In this document: in pieces, positions 34,792-47,401 of the stretch
Layout of the letters: each line of letters starts with the position of its first letter
How positions within the stretch are numbered: position 1 is the stretch's first letter
Assembly (NCBI GenBank): GCA_033977485.1
Contig: CM066988.1
Location: 71,539,169 to 71,603,168, forward strand
Direction: 5' to 3'
DNA length: 64,000 bases
DNA from: Hydrangea macrophylla
Lineage: Eukaryota > Streptophyta > Magnoliopsida > Cornales > Hydrangeaceae
Position numbers and translations under genes: made by a program
Notes under the pieces: model-generated
The model's input: only the letters and a program-made list of their open reading frames with translations
Told to the model about the DNA's origin: nothing
Database searches by the model: none

Positions 34792-34964
34792 AATAGGCTT
34801 AGAAACTTTGGGACGAGAGACTAAGACTTGAGAGTAACGTGTAGATATTAAGCCTATAGAAGCATCACATGTATGCATATGGTTATTGATGCTATGTTAT
34901 GATTATTTAATCATTTATATCATATGATATATGGCATATATGTATAGAATTTATGCATATTTGA

Positions 34965-35960
34965 CTGACAGGCAAGAATTTGGAGAAAAATGGACAAAAT
35001 CGAGAACTTGATGCAAGAATGGATCGTTTGGTGGACTTGGTACCTAATTTTGTGGGTGCCATTGGTGATTGAATGCCACCGGTGGATGTAATGTATGCGA
35101 ATCTGAATCCTGAACCAAGGGTGGATCATGTTACGACTGAGCAATTCTATAAGAGAAAATCGACTCTGTTTGATGGGGATCCGGATCCGATGTCGGTTTT
35201 TCACTGGGTATCGGATATGAAATGAATATTCTGTGCTATAGAATGTACCGAAGAGCAAAAGATTACATTTTCCACCGACACTTTGAAGGAAGGAGCTCAG
35301 AATTGGTGGGTGAATTTGCTTGAGCAAAGTAGGCCGACCACGTGGGATAAGTTTGTGGAAAATCTTTACAAACGATATTTTTCTCAGGCGGCTAAAGCAC
35401 AGAAGCACCGGGAATTCATGAATCTCCAACAGGGGATATGACGGTGAATGAATATATCTCCAAGTATAGTGAATTGCTCCGATTTGCAAAGGATACAGTG
35501 ATAACCGAGGAGGACAAAGCTCGAAAGTTTGAAGAGGGGTTAAGGGATAACATCCAATGTAGGGTGGATACTCACGAATTTGGAACTGTGGCTCAAGTCC
35601 AGAATGCAGCTCTCATAACTGAACGGGATATTAACAAATACAAGCAGGGTCAACAAGGGAACACAACAAGGTGAAGATAGAGGGAAGGCGCAAGGCTTCT
35701 TCAAGAAACCATTTTCACGAGGACCTGGGTTAGGTTCAGGTAGTCAAGGTGGAAATTCATTTTCTGATGGGGCTCGACTGTTGTGTTCTACGTGTAATCA
35801 ACGACATGGGGGAGTTTGAAATTGCTCAGCACGTGTAACATTTATAAGCAAGTGGGGCACATATCCAAGAATTGTCCGTAAGCCAGAACAAGACCGCCTA
35901 GCTCTATGAGCTCAATTCCAGATTGAGGGGCAAATGCTTTGAGTTGGGACATTTTTCCAA
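34965..35960 (+). pseudogene. Chromovirus E2 gag, decayed
   Basis: The frame LDARMDRLVDLV leads into the retrotransposon gag core: LFDGDPDPMSVFHWV, TLKEGAQNWWVNLL and TWDKFVENLYKRYF. The C-terminal half continues TVNEYISKYSELLRFA after a one-base shift near 35425-35440. A degenerate knuckle region follows (KCKQVGHISKNCP, CFELGHFSKDYP). Stops: TGA at 35070-35072 and 35223-35225, both where Arg is expected, and others near the knuckles. Gag would form the particle that packages the element RNA; this copy cannot. Confidence 0.85.
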
Positions 35961-36059
35961 GGATTATCCAATGAAGCGACAACAAGAGACAAGTTCTATG
36001 GCGTCCAGCGGAGCAAGATCGGGACCGCCCACTGATATAGGGAAAGGCGTGGAGCAGAG

Positions 36060-37690
36060 GCAAGGGAAGTCTTTTCAACTTGCACTGGGAAATATGTCAG
36101 CTACATACTCCGTGGTGTCAGGTATTCTTCATATCTGTTCACATCTAACATGAATTTTAATAGATTTAGGGTCAACACATTCGTTTGTCTCACATGAATT
36201 TGTTAAACATTTTAATAGCATGTCAGAACCTCTAGGGCATGATCTATCTGTATCATTACCTCTAAGTAAACCATTAGTGACCTCTTCATTGTTCAAAGCA
36301 TGTGAAATCAGAGTAGGTGATAGAGTATTGACTGTTGACTTAATTCCGTTAACCATCACTACTTTGACGTAATCTTGGGCATGGATTGGTTGTCTACAAA
36401 TCAAGCTACAATTAATTGTGAACAGAAAAGAGTTAATTTTCAGTTATCGGGACAAAAAGAGTTTACCTTCCAAGGGGTTAGGGTAACAGCGCCACCATAT
36501 ATGATATCGGCAATTCAGGCTGGGAAGTTGTTGAAAAAGGGTTGTCAAGGATTTCTATGTACGATAATTGATACACATGTCACGGGAACTCGGGTTGAGG
36601 ATATTTTGATAGTACGAGAGTTTCCAGATGCATTTCCTGAGGATCTTCCAGACGTGTTGATCGAGCGAGAGATTGAGTTTACTATTGAGGTAGCACCTAG
36701 ATCAGAACCGGTATCGAAGACATCATACAGAATGGCACCTGTTGAATTAAAACAGTTAAAGAATCAGTTACAAGAGTTGCTCAATAAGGGATTTATTCGA
36801 CCTAGTGTTTCTTCGTGTAGAGCATCGATTTTATTTGTCAAGAAGAAAGACGGAACTATGCGAATGTGTATTGATTATCGGGAGCTAAACAAGTTGACTA
36901 TTAAAAACAAGTACCCATTACCAATGATCGATGATTTGTTCGACCAGCTTCAAGGAGCTCATGTTTTCTCGAAGATTGACTTGAGATCGGGCTACCATCA
37001 GCTGAAAGTTAAAGAGGAGGATGTAGAGAAGACATCATTTAGGACTTGATGTAGATATTATGAGTTTATGTTCATGCCGTTCGGAGTTACCAATGCACCC
37101 ACAACTTTTATGGATTTGATGAACCAGGTATTCAAGGAATACTTAGATGAATTTGTCATTGTCTTTATTGACGATATTTTGGTCTACTCTAAAAGTGTTG
37201 AAGATCAAGATAAGCATTTACGACTGGTATTGCAACGACTTCGTGAGAAGAAGTTATTCGATAAATTGAAAAAATGTGAGTTTTGCTACGACTTAGCTTA
37301 TGTTTTGACTTCTCAAGAGAAGCTAATTCATGAAATGGACAAATAGAACTCGAAGTAATTTCAAGAACTGAGGGAGCTTTGATGGCAACTATTATAGCAC
37401 AACCGGCACTTGTGGATGAAATAAGAATAAAACAACTTCAAGATCTAAATTTGAGTAAGATTTGTGGTGGAATACCCGAAGGTAAGCAACCGGATTTTAC
37501 TTACGTGGATGGTGTATTGAAATACAAAAATCGAATTTGTGTACCCAATGTTAATGGGATTAAAGAGACGATTCTAGAAGAGGCACAAAATACCAAATAT
37601 TCTATTCATCCGAGGAGTACCAAAATGTATCGTGATCTATGAGAGAATTGTTGGTGGTTTGGAATGAAGTGGGAAATAGCCGAACACGTG
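36060..37690 (+). pseudogene. Chromovirus E2 pol: protease, reverse transcriptase, integrase N-end; internally deleted
   Basis: The protease is recognised by LIDLGSTHSFVS near 36155 (DLG in place of the active-site DSG/DTG) and by LGMDWL near 36375. Reverse transcriptase runs from about 36640: [38 protein letters not shown], and after a TGA at 37047-37049, [20 protein letters not shown] and FIDDILVYS. After KKCEFC (about 37287) the protein jumps to sequence normally found near the end of RNase H and the linker, then the integrase zinc region (TKYSIHPRSTKMYRDL). The rest of RT and RNase H is therefore deleted. At 37690 the Tat LTR cuts the integrase. Confidence 0.88.
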
Positions 37691-38147
37691 TGTAGACACT
37701 CCAATTTTGACCGACCATCGAATTCAGGTGATGGTTACCTCTAAATACCAATGACGACAATGATCGGCGAAATTCGAAGACTTTCCAAACAATTCGAGTT
37801 CTTCAAAAGATTCTTCAAATTAAGTTTTCAAATTGAGATAAAGAGGGAAATTAGGTGATTCGAAGAAACCCGAATATGAAATACGTACGAGAAAGGAACA
37901 GTCCGAAAGTCGATTTCAAAATTAGTTATATATTAGAATTTTGAAAATAAAATAAAGAGAAGAAAAGAATTTTGAAAAAGAAAGGGAAGAGAAAAAAAAG
38001 AATTTTTTTAAAATAAAAGGGAAGAGAAAAAGAAAAGAAAATATAGTATGAAATTTACATATATTAGAAGTATATGCTTAATATATGTTTTATTATTTTT
38101 TAAAAATAGACAAAAATGGACAATATTGCTTCCTGCGGCACGTGGCA

Positions 38148-38224
38148 TAGGCGGCGGCACTCACTGACTGCCGGAACAACACTCACTGAGTGCTGCAGAC
38201 AACTCTGTGAGTGTCGCTCACTGT
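38148..38224. repeat. Inverted CACTC..GAGTG words in the Tat LTR
   Basis: GGCACTCACTGACTGCC, ACACTCACTGAGTGCTGC and CTGTGAGTGTCGCTCACTG lie within 77 bp, about 95 bp upstream of TTATATAAGG. The inverted LTR has the corresponding words at 46779-46864. Confidence 0.75.
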
Positions 38225-38312
38225 AATAGCCTATTTTTCTCAAATACGTATAGAATATTCTTACACATGGGTTTTTCACCCGAAATTACCCAATTGCCCC
38301 TTAAATTTTGGC

Positions 38313-38322
38313 TTATATAAGG
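38313..38322 (+). promoter_or_regulatory. Predicted TATA box of the Tat LTR
   Basis: TTATATAAGG is followed by a GCC-rich stretch. The antisense copy has TTTATATAGA at the corresponding place near 46670. The position, some 625 bp into the LTR, leaves about 2.4 kb of R and U5, an unusually long leader. Confidence 0.55.
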
Positions 38323-40745
38323 AGGCCTTCACCTCCATTACAAGGATCCTTCTTCTCACATCTCAAAATATATAGAAAACTAGAGAGATTCAAGAGTAAT
38401 TGAGAGAAATTTTGAAGAAAATCAAGAGAACTTGGAAGAAATCAAGAAGAGTTTGAAGAAATTGAAGAGGAACTTGAAGAACTTTGAAAGATCTTCATCA
38501 AATTAAAGAAAATCCCTGAGATTACTAGAGGTAATCATCTATATTTACTTAGATTTAGGTTGGAATTTCAATCACAATTCATAGATCTAGGATCTTTACA
38601 CATTTTCAAAACCTCTCTTCTTACCTCATTTCATCACACACCATATAGAATTGTGATTGAATCCTTTCTTGTTTCATTGATTTGGATCTAAATAAGAGCC
38701 TTGGATTTAAAAAGTATATAAAAGGATTTTTGATTTGGACTTTCCAACAAACTTTGATTTTAGTTCTCTCTTGTTTATGTAATCTTTAGAGGTTCATGAG
38801 ACCTTCAATGTCTCATTTGAATCCACTTTGAATTTAGTCCTTTGATTTTCTATGGTCTCATGACTTATATGGAAATCAAGGTTGATTATGTTCACATCCT
38901 CACATAACTATGGGATGCAAGAATAAATCTATGGTTTGGACCCTCTACTTTGAAGCTTTCATGGAATCCTTCTCATATTCCATGAAGGTTCATATGGATT
39001 CGGTCATATGTAGTCTCCAAAGACTACTAACTTGGGAGGAGAATTAATAAAATGGATCTATATTCCTCAAGGAACATGTATTTGGGAGAGGAATTGGGTG
39101 TAGCTTAAGTTTTAGTTAAGATTTTGAATTCTAATTCAACAAATGGTGCAGTGAACTCATGAACTCACTGAGATCAAAGATTTTTAATTAAATCATGGTC
39201 TATGAGAATTGAGTGAGACCAATTGGAAAATGTTCATAACTTATATATGTGTTATTTAAACTTTTGTTTCAATGAAATCTTATACTTAGGATGGTTTGAC
39301 CTTATGATTTGTGAGTAAGTTGCTCTCTGTCCAAAATTTTAGAATTGTAAGTTCGTTTTAAAATAAGTAAATCAGAGCCTTAATCAAGTTTTCTTAACCT
39401 CAAATAAATTTTTCTATGTAGTTCAATGTGTTAAGAAGATACCCTAAAAAGACCAAAGTGATTCTGATACTTTTACTATTTTTCAGAAAATCATACAAAA
39501 ACTCTGGACAGAGAGTTGAAAATTTCTGAGTGATGTCTGGTTATGACTCTATTCCCAGAGATTTATCCGTTGGATCTTTGATTTTATTTTTTGGGTTAGA
39601 AACTAGACTCATAGAGTCATAACATACTAAAAAATCATTAAGATCCAACCGTTGGAAGTAATTTATTTCTATTTTTGAACGTCTGGTGTGGTTTCTGTAA
39701 TTCTTACAATTCTGTCACAATTTTGATAAAACTTGAATAACTTTAATCTAATGGACTCTTAATGTCCTAAGAACTAAACCATGTCTTAAATAATGTCAAT
39801 TAAGTTTAAATCCAGAGGCTAGATGATCCAATCTAATGAATACTTCATAGCTCATGTTCATGTATTCATTTATACATATTGATACTCATAAGTGGGACTC
39901 ATTTTTGGTCTAAGTTACACTTAATTTAACCTAATTGAACATGACTAGGGGTTCCGTATGATCATGTTGAGGCTATGGCATCTCTATATAGACATTCCAT
40001 TGGCTCCTAGTTGAGAATTGTATATCTATAGAAGTGCCATGGTTCCAACTAGTTAAAAGGAATTCAAAGTTATGTCAATTCCTCTTCTACTTGGTAGATT
40101 TAAGATTGAAGTTTAGAATTGATTATTTGAAATCTTGTTTGAAGCATGTGGACTAATCTTTATTTTGTAGTGCTCTTGAAGTACAATTTCTCAAATTTGT
40201 CTCTATTTCATTTTACTTGTTTAATTTTATTGATTTTTCGACTCCATGCTCGACACCTTAGATTAGGTCTTGCCTTATGTGTATATGTGATTAGAGACCC
40301 TTTTCTTAGGAATTTTATTTTGTGTGCATTACACGTTTAATATTCGCAGCGGGATCCCGGGTAAGTTCTCTAGTTCCCTTTTGCATATCATGCTGCTTGC
40401 TAATTGAAATTATGTGATTTTGAATGCTATTTTATCGTTTTGCAATCTTACACCCTTTTGACATACTTTTGTTATGTATATATTTATATCTATGTATTGG
40501 TTGAGGGCATGCCTAGATTATTAATACGATTAAAAGGATGTTGAGTAGAGGCCTATCACGAGATAGGATAAGAGGGAGTGTTTTAGTCCGCCGGGCTCCT
40601 TTCCATCTCATTCCATAATTCTCGGACCCAGTTTATCTTTGGTTTCGCAAAAGATCAGTTTGCTCTTAAAATGGTTTCTTAATTTTTCCTTTAAAAAAAA
40701 TTAAGTGGTGACTCGTATTTTTGAATGTGACCGGTATCCACAATC

Positions 40746-40763
40746 TGGTGACTCTGCTGGGGA
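40746..40763 (+). other. Primer-binding-site-like sequence of the Tat element
   Basis: TGGTGACTCTGCTGGGGA lies three bases after the LTR end. It is not the initiator Met type used by the chromoviruses in this window. I did not assign the tRNA; Tat/Ogre elements use other primers, which is consistent. Confidence 0.65.
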
Positions 40764-42119
40764 TCGAACCCAGAATCTCTGGTTTCGCAGATCAGAATTC
40801 CTGATTTTGGGTTCACTCAAGGATTTGACTTGAAAGCATCCTTTGAATCGAATTGCACTGAACTATGACCTTGGAGGCTCGGGGCAACCCAGTCGATCAA
40901 GACGTCATGGATTGTGTGATCACCCTTGATCCCGTCCATGTGCTGGTATATAAAGCATCCTATCAGATGTGTGTCAAGTTTTGACCAAGACCCGGCCTTT
41001 GCATGATAGCTTCTATAGAACCTTTCAATTTTAGGAAATCAAATCTTAGGACTATGTGCTAGGGAGTTTTGTATGCCCAGAAGGGATTACTTGAGATGAT
41101 GACGATACTTGCTTGATGAAAGATGTGTAACCTCTTAATCACTTTTGAGCAATTCCTCTTCATGGCCTATGACATTTGGGAACACGTCGAATCTTAATTG
41201 AAAGATTACACTTCTTATATCTTGTTAGCTAAGCATCATTAACCTTGTATGTATCCAAATTCATGAAAAAGTACGGTGATAATCCGATCATGTGATCCTT
41301 CTACCCAAGGAATTTTAAATCCATCTTTGGAAACAAACTGATTTTTGCCATCCTTTTTCCAAAGTTTTCAATCGCTCTTTTAATATCTTTGGATTTCACT
41401 TTTGATTAAAACTCCAAACTAATATTTGTTAAAATGCATTTTCACATGATCATCTTCAAAGGAAAAATCCAAAAATCTTGGGAATTGTTTTTGGGAGAAA
41501 TTCTTTTCAAATGAATTTCAAAGCAAACTTTCAATACAATCATCTTTATTGAGGAATGTATAACATCCTCGTTCTCAAAAGAATTCTCAAAAATTGTTTT
41601 CCAAAGATTTATCATCCAAGAAATACTTTCCAAATGATTTAAAAAAAAAAAAATTAAAATATCCAATCCTTGAAGGGGTAATAAGGATCACAATGAGGGA
41701 GAAATTAGCGCACTTGACATGGATGAGGATTTTTATGTGCTTATGTGTCTTATATGCTAGGGTTAGGATTTGCTTTTATTTTGGCATATAGATTAGGCAC
41801 ACATACACACACACACACACATACACACACACACACGTGCATTGCATCTGTGTACCATGTGTGCAGTGCATGCATTTAGCCACATCAAATCATCAAAGTA
41901 TGTACATTTTGGCATTCTCATCATATCAGCCAATATCATTACATGCATGTAGAATACAAATTCACAAAGTAATCCAATAGTTCCTCAAAATTCTTTGCCT
42001 CCTGAAAATCAACTCTGCATGCGGACCTTTTACCTCTGTATGTTGTTCGATTATAGAAAGAGTAGAACAACTAGATCCCCTAGTGAGGACACTACTAACC
42101 TTTTTGGGTTCTTTTTTCC
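40764..42119 (+). other. Untranslated leader of the Tat element
   Basis: About 1.35 kb lies between primer site and gag without coding content. It includes a (CA)n microsatellite at about 41798-41836. Confidence 0.55.
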
Positions 42120-43370
42120 TTGATTTTAGTTAAAATGGCACACAAAAGGAACACTGGGGAAGTAGTAGAGTTAAGGGTAATTGTGGAACAACAGGCCAAA
42201 AACATGAACCACATGATGGCTATAATGGAAACCATGGCGCGACAACCACCACCTGCAAATCTGCAAGGTGTTGACCCTTCTCCAACCGCAAGGGAAGAGG
42301 AATGGTTTAATGACCCAGAAGTTCAAAGAGTTGAGGTGCCAAGTGCAGAGAAATAGAGGATAGAAAAGGAAAGAGCTTAGAAAGATAAAATAATGGCTGA
42401 GAAAGTAGAGAAACTTGAAAGGGTAGTCCGTAAAGCTCAAGGAGTTGACACTTATTTGCTTGAACTAGAGGGATTGTATGAAGGGGTGCAGGAAACATCG
42501 CCTGTCGGTTTCAAGATGCTAAATTTTTGACAAGTTTGATGGTACCGGTAACCCTCACAGCCATATACGGATGTACATTACGGCTTTCCAACCCAGTGGT
42601 TTGAGCACTACGATGATGGCTATTTTGTTTCAACAAACTCTGACCGGAGCTGCCCTAGCATGGTACCTCACGATCGAGCTAAGTAAAACTAGGATCTGGG
42701 AAGAAGTAGTGAAGTTGTTTGTGGCCCAATATGAATACAACCAAGAGATAGATGTGACAGTTCGAGATTTGGATACCACCAGGTTGGAATATAATGAATC
42801 ATTTGCTAAGTTTTTAAGCTGATGGAGGGGTAAAGCAGCCAAAATAGTTCAAAGGCCATTTGAAAAAGAGCAGATCAGAATGCTAATGAAAAATTTACAG
42901 TCGGTTTACCAAGAGAAGATGAGGTTCCAGTCAATCAACACTTTTGCTGAGGTTTTTGATATGGGGACAAGAATTGAAGACGCCATCCGCGAAGGGGTAA
43001 TCAAAAGAGAGAATCAAGCGAACAAATATGTGGGGCTAGAATCTGATCTTAACACTTTGGCACAACCACCTCAACGGCAGGGCCATTATCAAAAAGGTAA
43101 TCAGTCGAGGTCTAATCAGGGATGTCATGGAAAGACCGCCGGATTCGGAATACCGTTGAGTGTGGCATAACAGGCAGTAGAGAAAGGATACTTAAAAAAG
43201 TTGGATCCACAACCCGTGCCTGACCCCATCCCAAAAGGATATTACATTGACCAGTATTGTGCTTATCGCCAAATGTTGGGTCATGATACTGACCATTGTA
43301 TGAGATTGAAGCATGAAATTCAAAACCTGATTGAGAAAGGGGTTATGACACATGCTGTTGGGTAGTGGTC
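42120..43370 (+). pseudogene. Tat/Ogre-like gag, decayed
   Basis: The frame opens at 42120 or, more likely, at 42135 (MAHKRNTGE), and carries a coiled, charged N-terminal region to the TAG at 42354. In another frame the gag core follows: FQPSGLSTTMMAILFQQTL, GAALAWYLTIELSKTR, LFVAQYEYNQEIDVTVRDL. TGA at 42820-42822 stands where Arg is expected. The frame continues with MRFQSINTFAEVFDMGTRIE. Near 43250-43330 a knuckle-like YCAYRQMLGHDTDHCMRLK is seen. No protease, RT or integrase follows, so the element depended on others for movement. Confidence 0.82.
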
Positions 43371-44070
43371 AACCCGAGGGTTCAAATGATGCTAGTGAGG
43401 TGATAGTGTTTGGAACTACTGCTGCTAAAGCAAATGTGGATGCTCTTGGAAATCTAATAAATTGAAAATCATTTGTGACACTCCAGTTGAGGCCAAGCCG
43501 AGTCTAGTCCGATAATCGAGTCATGTCCGAGTTAGAGTTAAGTGTTAAGTATCAAGTGTCAAAGTCGTGTTTAATTTGTCAATCTTCCATCAAGTCTATT
43601 GTCGAGTCTTTATCAAGTCCATCGAGTCAAATAATGTAATCTGCAGCTGGTTGAATAAAATGTCATTTTGCTTAAATAAATGTGCATAGTTGTGAATAAA
43701 TGGATCGTTAAACCAAGAAAGGAAGAAAACAAAAATAATGATTATGGAAGATATTTTGTTGATAAATCTTTGCATTGAAAATGGATCCTCAAATAACAAA
43801 GCAAATTTTGTGTCAAATCCAAGGAGGTGTAGAGAATTGATTAGCTTTACTCTTAGAATTTAATGATACTCTCGCTCAATCTTGGAAAGATAAACTTGGG
43901 ACTTGAGGCTTGCTCACTATCCCCTTCTCCCAAATACCAGGCCTAAAAGTTGAGCCCACAGTCCAAAGACATAAACTTGGTCCTTGATTGTAGCCAGATA
44001 TTTTAAATGAATTTCTTCTTCAAAAGAAAAAAAGAAAAAAGAGCTCGCTAGGATGAAATCTCGAAAGGGC
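43371..44070 (+). other. Tat internal DNA after gag, noncoding
   Basis: It contains repeats of GTCGAGTC and CAAGTC words near 43500-43630. No pol motif is recognised in any frame. It runs into the antisense solo LTR. Confidence 0.5.
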
Positions 44071-47000
44071 TGTGGATACCGGCATTTGGGCCCACTTTTT
44101 TTTAAAAATAATTTATTTCAAATTTCAAAGACAAAGAGTCGCCACTTAATTTTTAAAAGGAAAATTAAGAAACCATTTTAAAAGCAAACCGATCTTTTTG
44201 CGAAATCAAAGATAAAACTGGGTCCGGGGATTATGGAATGAGATTGGAAGGAGCCCGACGTACTAAAACACCGCCTCTCATCCTATCTCATGATAGGCCT
44301 CTACTCAACATCATTTTAATCGAATCAATTATCTAAGTGTGCCCTCAACTAATACATATATACATATACATTACAAAAGCATGTTGAAAATGGTGTAAGA
44401 TTGCTAATGATAAAATATCATTCAAAATCATGTAATTCAATTAGCAAGCAATATGATATGCAATAGGGAACTAGAAAACTTACCCGGGATCCCACCGTGA
44501 ATATTAAACGTGTGATGCATGCAAGAAAATAAAACCTAAGAAAAGGTCTCTAATCACATATACATAAGGCAAGACCTAAGCTAAGGTGTCGCGCATGGAG
44601 TCGAAAATCAATTAAAATCAAAGAAGTAAATTAAACTAGAGAAGGGGTTGAAAAATTGTACCTCAAGTGCGCTACAAAACAAAGGTTAGTACACATGCCT
44701 TGATCAAAAGATATCAAATAATCGAACCTAAGCTCTAGCTTAAATCTATCAAGTAGGAAAAGAATTGACCTATTTATGGATTCCTTCTAATTAGTTGAGA
44801 ACATATCACCTCTATAGATATGCAAGTCTCAACTTGGAGCCAATGCAATGTCCATATAGAGGTAGTATAATCCCAACATGATTATAAGGAACTCACAACT
44901 ATGTTCAATTAGGGATAAAACAACTTAGAACTAGGTCTTAACTACAAGTATAAATATGCACGAATGAATGCATGGACATGTATAAGGACAAGCTATGAAT
45001 TATTCACTAACTTGGATCACTTAGCCTCTGGATTTAAAGTTAATTATCATTATTCAAAACATGATTTGGGTCCCATGGCATTAGGAAACCATTTAAGTTA
45101 AAATCAATAAGATTAGACAAAAACAATGACAGTTTCTCATAAATTACAGAGAGCAGACCAGACTTTCAAAGATAGATAAACCATACTTCCAAGGGTTGGA
45201 TCTTAGTGATTTTTGGATATGATGTACCTCTGTGAGTCTAATTTCTAACCCAAAAAGAAAATCGAAGATTGAACGGTTAGATCTCTGGAAATAAGAAAAA
45301 CACTAGACATCACTCAGGAATTTTCAACTCTCTGTCTAGAGATTTTGTGTGATTTTCTAAAAATAGTAAACAAATGAGAAACACTTAGATCTTTTTAGGG
45401 TATCTCCCTAACACATTGAACTACTTAGAAAAAATTATTTGAGGTTAAGAAAACTTAATTAAGGCTTTGATTTGCTCATTTTACAATGAACTTACTGTTC
45501 TGAAACTTTGGACAGAGAACACTTGCTTTGAAACCATAATACCAAACCATTTTAAACATGGATTTTCTTCAAGACAAAAATCACATAGGTACTTACGTGA
45601 GTTATGAACATCCTCCAATTAGTCTCATCCCATTCCAATGGACCATGATTTAATGAAAAATCTTTGATCACAGTGGGTTTAAGGATTCACTGCACCATGG
45701 TTAGATTAGTGTTTACATTTTGAAACAAACTTGATCCATAATTCTAGAGAGAACTAGGATCAAGTATGATTATGATTGTTAGAATAAGTGACGAAACATA
45801 AAGAGATCCATAGATTTAGTGTTAATGGACCTCTATCATAGATCTCATGTTTGAAGATCTAGCAAGAGAATCCTAAGGTCTTATTCAATCTTATGGACTC
45901 TTGAACATTCAAGTTCCCTAGATTTCAACAAACAAACTAATAAGACTCACATCTTATTTTCCTCTCAAAGTAATGGTCCTTGGAGACTAAATAAGACCCA
46001 AATCTACTCAAATCTCTATGGAATATAGTATGAATTTCATAAGATTCTTAGTAGGGGGATCCAAGTCATGAGCAAAGACTTGAACCCAACCAACTATGTG
46101 TAGACATGACCATGATCCACCTTAATATCCATATGAATCATAAGATCATAGGAAACTAAGGAATCAAACTCAAAGGGATTCAATGAAACATGTTAAAATC
46201 TTATGAATCTTAAAAGGAAACTAGAAATAAAAAAAATAAAAAAAAAGATAAAGGTTCACTTAAGAAAATTCAAGAGAGCAAATTCTTCAAAACCAACTCA
46301 TACTTTTAAATCCAAGGATTATTTAGATCCAAGCTAATGAACTATCATGATATTCAATCACAAATTCTATGTGATGTGTGATGAAATGAGGTAGGAAGAG
46401 AGGTTTTGAAAATGTGTAAAAATCCTAGAACTATGAACTTGTGATTGAACTTGCCTAAATCTACATAGGATTGAGAGGTTACCTCTATGACCTCAAGGAT
46501 TTCTTCTATTTCTTGTGAAGTTCTTCCAAAATCTTCAAATTCTTCTTCAATTCTTTAGATTCTTCAAGAAAAAGTCTATTGTTCTTCTCTTAATTCTTTA
46601 TATAACTCTTGTATATATCAACTTGATTCCAAAAAAAAGAAGATCCACTTAATGGAGATAAAGGTCTGTTTATATAGACCAATATCATAAGGTTAAATAG
46701 GCAAATTCGGATGGAAACCCATGTGCAATGTTTTCTTCTAGAACATATGAGAAAAATAGACCGTTACAGCAAGCGACACTCGGTGAATTGTCTGTGGCAC
46801 TCATCGAGTGCCGAGCGGCACTCAATGAATGCTGGCGCGGCGGCACTCAGAGAGTGCCGCCGGCTTCGTCGCGTGCCGCAGCTAATAGAATTCCTGTCTC
46901 CTTTTTAATTTTCAAAACATTTCTTCACATATCCTTAATTATTGATATCTTATATATAAATATACTTATATTCTAGTAATTTTCAAAAACACATATCTAC

Positions 47001-47401
47001 ATGCTAGTGTATACTCGAATATATATATACATTTTTTTTTGTTTCTCTTTACTTTCATTTTCTCTTTTTATTTTCTTTTCGAAACTCTTTTCTATTTTTA
47101 TTTTTTTTTTTTCATTTTCTCTCTTATTTTCTTTTTAATAATAATAAAAAAACATATTTTCATTTTAATTTTCAAGATGATTTTACAGATTGGGTTTCTC
47201 ATAAGTTTTTCAACATCCGGGCTCCCACCGAATCACCCAATTCTTCTCTTTTTTCTTAATTTTGAAAACTTAATTTGAAGAATCTTCGACGGATTTGAAT
47301 TCTCTGAAAAATCTCCGAATTTTACCGGTCATCGTCATCATCGGTCTTTAGAGGTAACCAATCCTTGGATTCGACAATTGGTCAAAATCGGGGTGTCTAC
47401 A
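44071..47401 (-). mobile_element. Antisense solo LTR of the Tat family, 3331 bp, near-perfect TSD
   Basis: On the plus strand it runs TGTGGATACCGG to GGGTGTCTACA, the reverse complement of the LTR at 37691-40742 with the same order of blocks (tract around GATAGGCCTCTACTCAACAT, TATA box, CACTC words). The flanks are AGGGC (44066-44070) and ATGGC (47402-47406), four of five identical. There is no primer site or polypurine tract of its own, as expected for a solo LTR. Confidence 0.85.
46779..46864. repeat. Inverted GCACTC..GAGTGC words in the antisense Tat LTR
   Basis: GGCACTCATCGAGTGCC, GGCACTCAATGAATGC and GGCACTCAGAGAGTGCC lie within about 90 bp, interleaved with GC-rich spacers. Compared with 38148-38224 the outer arms are conserved but the central bases differ. 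Confidence 0.8.

Larger units (their letters stand above)
37691..40742 (+). mobile_element. 5' LTR of a Tat/Ogre-like element, 3052 bp
   Basis: It begins TGTAGACACTCC and ends ACCGGTATCCACA, directly followed by a primer-site-like sequence. An inverted copy of the whole LTR lies at 44071-47401, which confirms both edges. It interrupts the integrase of E2. No partner LTR in the same orientation lies in the window, so the element continues past 64000. Confidence 0.88.

Noticed and set aside
34920..35489. 189-codon minus-strand frame opposite gag
   Set aside because: It is the antisense shadow of the E2 gag region, which is clearly coding on the plus strand.
46711..46976. Small ORFs in the antisense Tat LTR
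   Set aside because: They overlap the CACTC..GAGTG words and TATA region of the LTR; there is no similarity to known proteins and no counterpart frame in the other LTR copy.
47039..47278. Phe-rich membrane-like ORF
   Set aside because: It is the translation of a T-rich stretch of the LTR; low complexity.
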